From assembly GCA_039105265.1 (NCBI GenBank), contig JAPFFF010000375.1, forward strand, positions 1-24,318: a stretch of 24,318 nucleotides of DNA, given 5' to 3'. The translations under genes and the position numbers were made by a program. Below are positions 17,474 to 24,318 of this stretch, one piece after another. The DNA comes from Tritrichomonas musculus. Its lineage: Eukaryota > Parabasalia > Tritrichomonadida > Tritrichomonadidae. Numbering within the stretch: the stretch's first letter is position 1; every line of letters starts with the position of its first letter. The notes beneath the pieces are model-generated. The model ran no database searches and was not told the DNA's origin. It saw only the letters and a list, made by a program, of their open reading frames with translations.

Positions 17474-17667
17474 CTCGGTTTCTTTGATTGGTTTAGTTCT
17501 ATAAAAATGGCGCTTTTTCATGGTTTTATCTTAGTGAACTTTTTCAAAACTTTACAAGAAAATTTTAGAACTTTTTGTATGCCTTCTCAATTAACTCAAA
17601 AAGTCAGAATAACGAATTTTCCTCAGAAAAAAATGGTGTAACTTTTTCTATAGTTTGTCACTTCGCC

Positions 17668-17676
17668 ATAATATTT
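17668..17676. repeat. 9-bp target-site duplication of MULE B, right
   Basis: ATAATATTT, identical to 11898-11906. Confidence 0.92.
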
Positions 17677-18789
17677 CGTCTATATCTCGAGTCAAATAAA
17701 ATATTTATGAATTACAAATCAATAATAATATTTTGTAATTTATTTATAAAATATATTATCTGTTGGATACCCAATTTATTAGCCATATATAGATTTAAAT
17801 ACTAATTCACTTAAAAAAAATTAAGAAAATGACTTATTTCTCAATTGATTTACGAAATAATTATATTCTAATTGTACAATATAATAATAATAAATATTTA
17901 AATAAATTTTATTATGTAAACAAGTTACTTTATACTCTCATTTTAAAGAAAAATGTAATTAATATTTTGCATTATTTTGAATTATTTTTCATCGTATTTT
18001 TGTACGTTATTATTTTTTTAGTGACGTGAGATGATTATTTTCGGTGAAGTGAAGTTAATAGTGAAGTGATTCTTGAAAAATATAAATTTGCTCATCTTCA
18101 TAAAAATATTATTAATAATATTTTTTATAAAGTAATATTATTCATTACTATATTATAAAAATAATTATAATATTTAATATATTGAAAACCAAAAAATAAT
18201 CACAATACAAACCAACTTATTTTTTAAAAAATTCAATTGATAATCATCGTTTAATTGAATTTTTCATTTTTTTTTGTTAATTTATCTATTTAATATATTA
18301 TGTAAAACTTAAATATAAATTTAATATAGTATATAAATAATAATATATATTATATATATAAAATAAAATAATGTTTTAATAAAAATACTACTAGGATAAA
18401 AAATGTTTATTATTTCAATATAAAAATATAATAACTGAAAAAGTTAAAAATTTTTTAAAAATAAAATAAAATATAAACAAGTGTATCTCTAGAAAATAAA
18501 TGTTTTTTAAACATATAAGTATTAATATGTTATCAATATATATATACTATAATAACAAATAAAGCAAAATTATATATATATTTATATTTCATCAATTTTT
18601 ATATAAAAAAAAATAATAGCCTCTCAATTTTAAAACGATTTTTATTCAGAAAAATAAAAATAGAAATATCTCAAAAATAGGAGTATAAAATTCTTATCCA
18701 TTAAAGTATATTCTTAGTTACAAAATAAAAATAAAGAAAATATGATCAATATTACAATATTTCGTCAATTTCTCTACATGAATACCTCT
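17677..18789. other. remaining interior of element A
   Basis: Extremely A/T-rich, with only short frames (for example 17829-18029, 66 low-complexity codons) that resemble no protein. There is an imperfect GTGAAGTGAAGTTAATAGTGAAGTG repeat stretch near 18040-18070. The last 14 bases match the inside of the left inverted repeat. No transposase remnant is recognised. Confidence 0.5.
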
Positions 18790-19082
18790 GGTTTATTTTT
18801 GAATATTTTTTTTTTATAAAAAAAAAGCTTCTTTGCGAAAAGTTTTTGTGTGTGCAAAAAGTAAAATCATATCAATAAGTTTCGATCATTTCAAATAAAA
18901 AATTTAATTAAAATCATAAATTCCTTTCGAAATATAAATTGATAGAAAAAATTTAGTTAACAAGAATTTCAAAGAATTATTTAATAAAAACATATATTTA
19001 GATATTATTCAAATCATAAAGAATGATATTTGATGTATAAATTATAAAGTACTCGTAATCATTGCTTATGATCAAACTATAT

Positions 19083-19256
19083 TCAAAATTTGAAGCATTC
19101 TAATGATATAGAAAATATCATTTGCTTCATTAAGCTGTGAGGCACTTTCCAATCTTGTTAAATGATGCTTTTGATGCAGACAGTTTAAATCGGGAATGAA
19201 AATAATAGTTTTGTCCTCAAAATGTAGTTTTTTCCACCAATTATAACGTTTTTTTT
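19083..19256 (-). pseudogene. coding-like frame in left palindrome arm, unrecognised
   Basis: About 58 codons with protein-like composition (YNWWKKLHFEDKTIIFIPDL, then LHQKHHLTRLESASQ) end in a TGA. The right arm holds the same frame on the plus strand (about 19666-19839) with a few amino-acid differences. No ATG start is available and no family is recognised. It may be a fragment of a transposon protein. Confidence 0.25.
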
Positions 19257-19665
19257 TTTTTTTTTTAATATGAATAAATAACGTATTCAAAAATCAAAAT
19301 CAAATAATAGAGATCGGCGAAAAAGGAATTTCCATATTTACAAAACTTTTACATATCTTTAAGATCCATATGTTTTAAAAATCCATTTTTTTTCGAAAAG
19401 AAAAAGGTTTGTCTGTAAAAACATTTTTTTGTGAAATAATTTTTTCGTTTAAAAAATTTGTTTTCTTTTTAAAATGAAAAATACTTCTTAAAATGATCTT
19501 TTTTTTGCGAAATAATTTTCTTTTTTCAAAACACCAAGTCTTTTTTATATGAACAATTTTTTTTAATATAGATTTTCTTTTAAAAAAAACAAGATCTTAT
19601 AAATATATTATTTGATTTTGATTTTTGAATACGTTATTTATTCATATTAAAAAAAAAAAAAACGT

Positions 19666-19839
19666 TATAATTGGTGGAAAAAACTACATTTTGAGGACAA
19701 AACTATTATTTTCATTCACGATTTAAACTGTCTGCATCAAAAGCATCATTTAACAAGATTGGAAAGTGCCTCACAGATTAATGAAGCAAATGATATTTTC
19801 TATATCATTAGAATGCTTCAAATTTTGAATATAGTTTGA
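19666..19839 (+). pseudogene. coding-like frame in right palindrome arm, unrecognised
   Basis: Mirror copy of the frame at 19083-19256. Differences (Pro to His, Leu to Ile) are few. It lacks an ATG and runs out of a poly-A stretch at its 5' side. Confidence 0.25.
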
Positions 19840-20114
19840 TCATAAGCAATGATTACGAGTACTTTATAATTTATACATCAAATATCATTCTTTATGATTT
19901 GAATAATATCTAAATATATGTTTTTATAAAATAATTCTTTGAAATTCTTGTTAACTAAATTTTCTCTATCAATTTATATTTCGAAAGGAATTTATGATTT
20001 TAATTAAATTTTTTATTTGAAATGATCGAAACTTATTGATATGATTTTACTTTTTGCACACACAAAAGCTTTTCGCAAAGAAGCTTTTTTTTATAAAAAA
20101 AAAAATATTCAAAA

Positions 20115-20271
20115 ATAAACCTTTTTATAAAAAAGTCACTTTTTTTTTAAAAAACAAATTTTTTTCGAAAAAGTGTATGCTTTCAGATATAACTTATACA
20201 CATCAAAATAAATATGTTTTATAAATATAATTCTTTATTTTCAAAAAGGAAATCCCTTTTTCTCCGAGCTC
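20115..20271 (-). repeat. element A right terminal inverted repeat
   Basis: Inverted partner of 11564-11720. Its inner seven bases (ATAAACC) also form the outer edge of the palindrome at 18790-20121. Confidence 0.9.
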
Positions 20272-20445
20272 TAATATATTTATTAGATCTTGTTTTTTTT
20301 AAAAGAAAATCTATATTAAAAAAAATTGTTCATATAAAAAAGACTTGGTGTTTTGAAAAAAGAAAATTATTTCGCAAAAAAAGGATCATTTTAAGAAGTA
20401 TTTTTCATTTTAAAAAGAAAACAAATTTTTTAAACGAAAAAATTA

Positions 20446-21135
20446 GATAGATCTTCAAATGCAGATTTTTTAGAAAAAACGTTAAGGTCAAATATTTTAA
20501 TTTTATTTTTACGGTTGTGGCCACACTCATATTTGTTTTCTTTGGCGAATATTAATCACTCTTCGGCTTACCAAGCAACTATAAAGACAAGCCTTTTTTC
20601 CCATAAGTCATAAGTAATAACGATCTAGGATTTTACGTTTTTTTTACAGACTTAAGAATATTTCAACTTTTTATATAACATTTTCCTTACTTATATGCCA
20701 AAAAATGTTTACGAGTATGATTTTAATGATGGCATTAATGCATTTGATCCATGTATTCTGCTTATATTAAAGTTTTTCACTATGCATATTTCCTTTTTTA
20801 CCCTTAATATTGATGGAATCCTTTTTAGTTTTACTCTATTTTCATGGCGGAATACTTTTATTAATACTAGCTCTATCATTTATCAGACAAAAATGAACAA
20901 ATTTATACTATTCTGATAATTAAGTTTATCCGAACACTATTCGGTAATTTTAAAGTTTTAATAAAAATAATCAGGTTTTTAAATAACTTTTTTATTTTTT
21001 TTTATCCTCATACCATTTTCTATTAAACCGTTGGGGAAAAAAAATTGAATGCGATTTTCCAAAATTTTGTACTTTTTTCAATTGAAAAAAAATTGAATGA
21101 AAATTTTCCAAAAAATCTGCATTTTGGAATCTATC
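20446..21135. mobile_element. element X: 690-bp non-autonomous DNA transposon
   Basis: Terminal inverted repeats of about 32 bp (left GATAGATCTTCAAATGCAGA, right end complement GATAGATTCCAAAATGCAGA) are flanked by the 8-bp duplication AAAAATTA (20438-20445 and 21136-21143). The uninterrupted spacer copy at 19332-19610 gives the empty site, which confirms the boundaries. Inside is a 73-codon ATG frame (20695-20916). No transposase motif is seen. Confidence 0.85.
20695..20916 (+). CDS. small ORF in element X, unknown
   Basis: 73 codons. The first 20 are protein-like (MPKNVYEYDFNDGINAFDP) and resemble the start of the broken frame at 1702. The rest is Phe/Ile-rich and could form a membrane helix or be out-of-frame debris. 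It is possibly the retained 5' end of the autonomous partner's gene joined to filler sequence. Confidence 0.25.
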   Translation: MPKNVYEYDFNDGINAFDPCILLILKFFTMHISFFTLNIDGILFSFTLFSWRNTFINTSSIIYQTKMNKFILF

Positions 21136-21284
21136 AAAAATTATTTCACAAAAAAATTTTTTTACAGACAAACCTTTTTCTTTTCGAAAAAAAATGGATT
21201 TTTAAAACATATGGATCTTAATGATATGAAAAAGTTTTGTAAATAATTTATATGGCACAAGAATTGGGTCTAAAGAAAAGGAAT

Positions 21285-21565
21285 AAACCCCCTAACTTTT
21301 TCAACAACCCCCTAACTTTTTTTGACCATTTTTCCCTCTCAAATTAGCCTTTTTTGATGGCAAAAAGTACTTTCTTTTGAATTTAAATATGGAAAAAAGT
21401 TAGGGTTTTTTGTAAAGTTAAAATCAGGGCTTCTAAATTATAATACATAAATAATATTGAATACATTATTAAATATATTAAAATGAATGAATATTTATTG
21501 ATCTATAAAAAGTTTTCTCTCAAATTTTAAAAAAGTTAGGGGGTTTTTTTATCGTTAGGGGGTTT
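21285..21565. mobile_element. element Y: ~280-bp MITE-like repeat with CCCCCTAAC ends
   Basis: Each end has two copies of CCCCCTAAC in opposite orientation at the two ends (21288 and 21308; complements at 21535-21543 and 21554-21562), with adjacent poly-T/A. No convincing target duplication is found. The interior is A/T-rich and non-coding. It is probably a short inverted-repeat transposable element; the superfamily is unknown. Confidence 0.55.
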
Positions 21566-21670
21566 TGAACTTTACTTTATATAAAACCTAAACTTTAATT
21601 CCAGAGGTACAGAATTTTTTTGAGAACATCCGACCGATTAATTCGTTCTATTATTTTTTATTGATTAAAG

Positions 21671-21790
21671 AACCAATCATACGCATCTAAAAGCACCTTC
21701 AAGCCTCAAGAACAAATCATACTAATCGAAAAGCACCTTCGAGCCTCAAGAACAAATCATATTAATCGAAAAACACCTCTGATTCTCAAG
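21671..21790. repeat. 40-bp tandem repeat, three copies
   Basis: Three 40-bp units, AAC[C/A]AATCATAC... through CTCAAG, start at 21671, 21711 and 21751. The middle unit is closest to consensus, and a faded fourth start is visible at 21791. No function is seen. Confidence 0.85.
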
Positions 21791-21817
21791 ATTTAATTAT
21801 ACAATTTTATATTTAAT

Positions 21818-22129
21818 AGACCTTTTTATAAAAAAAATTTTTTTTGCGATAAAGTATACTTTTTAGCGATAATGTCTACTTTTTCATAAAAAAAGAACTT
21901 TTTCACTTAAACAAATGAATCTATATATCTTAAAAATAAACTGATAAAACATAATTTATAACAACTAAAATATATTATGTGCTTGTCTAGAATCACATAA
22001 CATTGGTTTTAAATAATAATTCTAATTGCTTTGCGTTTTTGTGAAAAAGTTCATTTTTATGAAAAAGTGATCATTATCACTAAAAAGTATACTTTATCGC
22101 AAAAAAAATTTCTTTTTATAAAAAGGTCT
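21818..22129. mobile_element. element Z: 312-bp MITE with ~95-bp inverted repeats
   Basis: It starts AGACCTTTTTATAAA and ends TTTATAAAAAGGTCT. Arms of roughly 95 bp share GCGATAAAGTATACTTTTTA, with small indels. The flanks TATTTAAT (21810-21817) and AATTTAAT (22130-22137) match at 7 of 8, a likely 8-bp duplication; a TA duplication is the alternative. No coding sequence. Confidence 0.7.
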
Positions 22130-22151
22130 AATTTAATAAAATATTTTTTAA

Positions 22152-22391
22152 GGTACAAATCCAGTACGTTTAGTAACCGCAATTTTTTTTGACATTCTCA
22201 AAGAATAAGATGACATGTTAAATAAAAAACGATTATTTTCATCCATTTCATATAACATGTCATAATGTTTATTTAAATTGTAAAATAAGTGTCAAAAACA
22301 AACCTAGTCAATTTAAACTTTTTCAGAGACATGCAACAATTCAAATAATAAACGTTCTCCTATTCAAAAAATAACGTACTGGATTTGTACC
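22152..22391. mobile_element. element W: 240-bp MITE at TTAA
   Basis: Perfect 19-bp inverted ends GGTACAAATCCAGTACGTT / AACGTACTGGATTTGTACC are flanked on both sides by TTAA (22148-22151, 22392-22395). TTAA duplication is characteristic of piggyBac and Kolobok families. No coding sequence. Confidence 0.75.
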
Positions 22392-22443
22392 TTAAAATAA
22401 CTTCTTTTCAAATATAAACCATTTTTTCTCAAAAATTAAATAG

Positions 22444-22850
22444 GGGTAATCGTATTTTTCTACGCCACTTTTTGAAAACTTTTTAACTTTTTGAATACTT
22501 TTTTTACATTTTTAATTCAATTTTTGCTAAATAATGCATAATTATATAGTTAAAATAGCTTCCCGATTCATCCAGCAATTCAAGGAACCTGATTCGGCTT
22601 CGCGCAGCCCCGTGGTGATCACTGGTGCGTATATTCCTGAAAAATTATGTAAAAATAAAAAAAAACTATATCAAAAAAAGAAAATAGTTAAAATTTTAAG
22701 GAAAAATTTAAATTTACGATTTTTTTGGTTAATTTTCTTAACACAGTAAGTTAAATTTCACCTTAAGATGGCGGTTTTTTACTTCCCATGAATAGCTACT
22801 CATGGATAGAAAAACCATTCAAAAAGTGGCGTAGAAAAAAACGATTGTCC
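22444..22850. mobile_element. element V: 407-bp non-autonomous transposon with 9-bp duplication
   Basis: Inverted ends of about 34 bp share TCTACGCCACTTTTTGAA near the tips and begin GGGTAATCG on the left and GGACAATCG on the right (complement). ATTAAATAG is repeated exactly at 22435-22443 and 22851-22859. A 9-bp duplication suggests a MULE-type element. It carries a GC-rich stretch (about 22560-22640) unlike its surroundings, inside a 71-codon ATG frame at 22534-22749. It lies less than 40 bp upstream of the decayed transposase at 22888. Confidence 0.82.
22534..22749 (+). CDS. small ORF spanning the GC-rich insert of element V
   Basis: 71 codons. The first 38 residues (ending ...SPVVITGAYIPEK) have ordinary protein composition; the rest is Lys-rich A/T filler. 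No family is recognised. It may be a captured host-gene fragment, as in Pack-MULEs, or chance. Confidence 0.25.
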   Translation: MHNYIVKIASRFIQQFKEPDSASRSPVVITGAYIPEKLCKNKKKLYQKKKIVKILRKNLNLRFFWLIFLTQ

Positions 22851-22887
22851 ATTAAATAGTTTATATTTAATTCCGTAATATTTTAAA

Positions 22888-24205
22888 ATGTTTGATGAAA
22901 ATGGCCAGTTTTCATTAAAATTAGGAACATCGATGAATATATTGGCACCTGGCACGTTTGTTCACAGAAATAAACCTGTTTATTTGGCAAAAAACCAATA
23001 TCTAATTAATAATCTTTTAGTAGACAATTTTACAGTTACAGCGTTTTTAAGTACACTTAATGATACAGATTATCATTTTTCGCAAACACAAAAATCAATT
23101 TAAGAAATTGGTGGAGAGGTGTTTACACATTTGATGGATATTTCAAATAAGAATTGCCTAATTTTTAAAATCAGATATAATCAAGTTGGAAATAATTTTA
23201 TTATTCAAATATACAATCCTCAAGCTGATACTTGCAAGGCTCAAAATAATAAAACAACAATAAGAGAAAGAAATATTTATTTATACGACAAAAAACCAAA
23301 TATAGTTCCAAATTCGCAAAGCGCGATACAATTTCTAAGAAACTGTGGAATATCTGAACTTTCAGATTATTACAATAACAAAACTGTCGATCGGAATCAT
23401 CAAAATCAAATTACAGCCACTATATTTTATTGTATTTCACCTTTCAATCCTAAAACAATTGCAAGAAAGCAGAATTTTTTAATCAACCCAACTAATTCAA
23501 TTGATGGGATTCTTAAATCTTTTGGTGGAACGTTTTTTAAATTCAAATCAAACGAAACATTAAGTATTGATGAATACCCGTTTCATATATTTTATTTGCT
23601 TGGTTTCCACCTTTTTTTTTATTCAATTTTGCATTCAGATAAATTCGATCAAATGTCAACAATTGAATTAGACGGAACTTTTGAAGCTTTGGATCCTTAT
23701 GTATTATGTAATTCCTCAGCTTATTTACAGAAATACTGGTATACCAATAGCAATATTAGTTTCATTGTACAGTATTTTTTTTGAATCATCAAAAAAGTTA
23801 GATATTGAAAAGCCAAATGAGAATTGTTCATATTTTTAAATATTTAAAAACAAGAATTATCTGACTGATGAACACAGATGTTTCAAAAAATTGAAAAATA
23901 ATTATGGCCTTTCATTTTTTCACTGTTTTGTTCATTTAATACGCAGAATCGGATCTAACTCTTTACTAGGCTATTTATTATCTGATATTTTGTATACTTA
24001 TTCAGATAAAGAGTGGAATAAAAATTATTTACGTTTTTTCCATACATTTCAATATCTTTATAAATCCACAACCGTCACTTGTGATAAAAGCAGATTTCAA
24101 AAAGTTTCATCAATTTTAGGACAGGATGAAACAGGAAATCCAGATCCAATCAATGTGGAGTACTCACCAATTTACCAGCGTGTTAATAACAATGTAGTAG
24201 ATATT
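22888..24205 (+). pseudogene. decayed MULE-type transposase gene
   Basis: A relative of the element B transposase in decay. The frame opens at an ATG, meets an in-frame TAA at 23101, and continues in the same frame to 23784 where a T-run precedes the frame's end. The DDE region resumes in another frame at about 23840-24205. The first Asp lies in ELDGTFEALDPY (codon 23671-23673), the second in YLTDEHRCFKKL (23867-23869), followed by FFHCFVHLIRRIGSNSLLG, which parallels FCHRHIIQIFGPKSSLG of element B. At least three lesions, and the catalytic Glu and SWIM parts are missing, cut off near 24206. It is a plain DNA transposon relic, not a host gene. Confidence 0.8.
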
Positions 24206-24318
24206 TTAAGGAGGGTTTCGCACTACGTGCTCCACCCGTCCTTAACACGGTGAAAGACCCACCTCTGATCAGTCATTTACGTAGTTCGACACCAAAGTTC
24301 GTCAACGACAACGCTATT
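24206..24318. other. GC-rich foreign segment at the window edge
   Basis: At about 24206 the sequence changes from A/T-rich transposase DNA to roughly 50 percent GC, starting AAGGAGGGTTTCGCACTACG. One plus-strand frame is open to the window end (...APPVLNTVKDPPLISHLRSS...). It looks like the terminus of another inserted element, truncated by the window. Family not recognised. Confidence 0.4.

Larger units (their letters stand above)
11907..17667 (+). mobile_element. element B: complete foldback-type Mutator-like (MULE) transposon
   Basis: A 5,761-bp element with one intact transposase gene between very long inverted arms (11907-13758 and 16156-17667). The termini are GGCGGAATGACAAAC on the left and its near-complement GTTTGTCACTTCGCC on the right, differing at two positions. 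A perfect 9-bp duplication ATAATATTT flanks it. Each arm contains, from outside in, about 94 bp of unique end, a unique stretch, a GC-rich array of 120-bp units, an AT-rich segment, and then a second copy of the same module. Arms near identical, duplication perfect and gene intact together indicate recent transposition and probable competence. It sits inside element A. Long arms built from tandem units recall the Drosophila Foldback/Galileo design, here in a MULE. Confidence 0.92.
16156..17667 (-). repeat. MULE B right inverted arm (1,512 bp)
   Basis: Inverted copy of the left arm, including the module duplication and the antisense 5' piece of the transposase (about 16693-16764). It is about 340 bp shorter than the left arm, chiefly because it has six rather than nine 120-bp units. 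The inner edge contains the transposase stop codon. A long A-run at 16203-16224 is an arm-specific expansion. Confidence 0.9.
18790..20121. repeat. 1.3-kb palindrome (two ~518-bp inverted arms, 296-bp spacer)
   Basis: Arms 18790-19309 and 19606-20121 are inverted copies with scattered single-base differences. The outer ends read GGTTTATTTTTGAAT and ATTCAAAAATAAACC. It lies inside the right end of element A, between ACATGAATACCTCT and CTTTTTATAAAA. No ordinary target duplication is seen; instead A's own ATAAACC is mirrored, so an inverted-duplication origin is as likely as insertion of a foldback element. Both arms contain the same roughly 58-codon protein-like frame (WWKKLHFEDKTIIFI...). The spacer edge at 19305 reads TAATA then GAGATCGGCGAAAAAGG, a variant of the terminus of element A. 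Confidence 0.8.
11564..20271. mobile_element. element A: DNA transposon with 157-bp inverted ends, host of nested insertions
   Basis: The left end 11564-11720 and right end 20115-20271 are inverted repeats of 157 bp that differ at about one base. Both start GAGCTCGGAGAAAAAGGGAT and are flanked by TAATA. Taking away the MULE B (11907-17667 plus one 9-bp duplication) and the palindrome (18790-20121) leaves roughly 1.6 kb. That remainder contains no recognisable transposase, so A is a non-autonomous or gutted element. Near identity of the ends implies a recent insertion, yet it already contains two further structures. The duplication (TA to TAATA) is compatible with Tc1/mariner-like integration, but the superfamily is not settled. 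Confidence 0.7.
20272..21245 (-). repeat. inverted copy of the palindrome spacer, split by a small transposon
   Basis: 20272-20445 is the reverse complement of about 19437-19610, and 21136-21245 that of about 19332-19445. Between them lies the 690-bp element at 20446-21135. The left part is the right flank of element A, so A inserted into a member of this repeat family. The outer limit near 21245 lacks the last 20 or so bases of the spacer. Confidence 0.75.

Noticed and set aside
17829-18029. 66-codon ORF as a transposase remnant of element A
   Set aside because: Composition is Ile/Leu/Tyr/Asn filler typical of random A/T-rich sequence and no catalytic motif is present.
11564-20271. Element A as an LTR retroelement with direct terminal repeats
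   Set aside because: The termini are inverted, not direct, and no reverse transcriptase, integrase or primer-binding site is seen.
20214-20450. 78-codon rightward ORF across the right end of element A
   Set aside because: It spans the A terminus, its duplication and the flanking repeat, and is made of AAA/TTT-rich codons, so it is a chance frame.
21285-21565. Interstitial telomere sequence (TTAGGG / CCCTAA)
   Set aside because: The hexamer occurs only as part of CCCCCTAAC at inverted positions, never in tandem, so it is the end of a small inverted-repeat element.

Overview
The window reads as nuclear DNA of a parabasalid, most likely a trichomonad close to Tritrichomonas or Trichomonas (inference). 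Four things point that way. The background is very AT-rich. A split Arl3-like gene carries two tiny introns (36 and 32 nt) whose 5' sites and CTAAY...CAG ends resemble the trichomonad intron motif. A TCATTTTA initiator sits directly before the TFIIH gene's ATG. A Maverick (Polinton) fragment matches the family abundant in Trichomonas.

Layout. 1-1050 is a broken Maverick remnant with two convergent gene pieces. 1051-2296 is repeat-rich non-coding DNA: a 26-bp tandem repeat, a UUCG hairpin and a small broken frame. 2297-5087 is a block of rightward host genes: an Arl3-type GTPase, the TFIIH subunit Tfb4/p34, and a MYCBP (AMY-1/FAP174) homologue. 5088-8431 is AT-rich, with foldback hairpins and an old 2.1-kb element (6050-8184, 8-bp duplication GAATGAGT). 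8432-9391 (UDP-glucuronate decarboxylase) and 10110-11084 (CAMK-like kinase) run leftward.

11559-20276 is a nest of transposons. Element A (11564-20271) has 157-bp near-identical terminal inverted repeats and a TAATA duplication. Inside it sits element B (11907-17667), a Mutator-like (MULE) transposon with a perfect 9-bp duplication (ATAATATTT), an intact 780-codon transposase (DDE core plus SWIM-type zinc motif) and 1.5-1.85 kb inverted repeats. Those repeats are loaded with GC-rich 120-bp tandem units in 6, 3, 2 and 4 copies. A 1.3-kb palindrome (18790-20121) lies at A's right end. B is the most remarkable object here: a foldback-type MULE whose arms also hold a tandemly duplicated 5' end of its own gene, including an antisense copy of the promoter region and first 26 codons.

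20272-22850 is packed with short non-autonomous elements, four with recognisable duplications or a TTAA footprint, plus a 40-bp tandem repeat. 22888-24205 is a decayed transposase related to that of B. From about 24206 the composition abruptly becomes GC-richer.

The host genes do not form an operon. Arl3 and MYCBP/FAP174 are both linked to flagella in other eukaryotes, Tfb4 serves transcription and repair, and UXS makes UDP-xylose for surface glycans. Everything from 11.5 kb to the end is mobile DNA or its debris.
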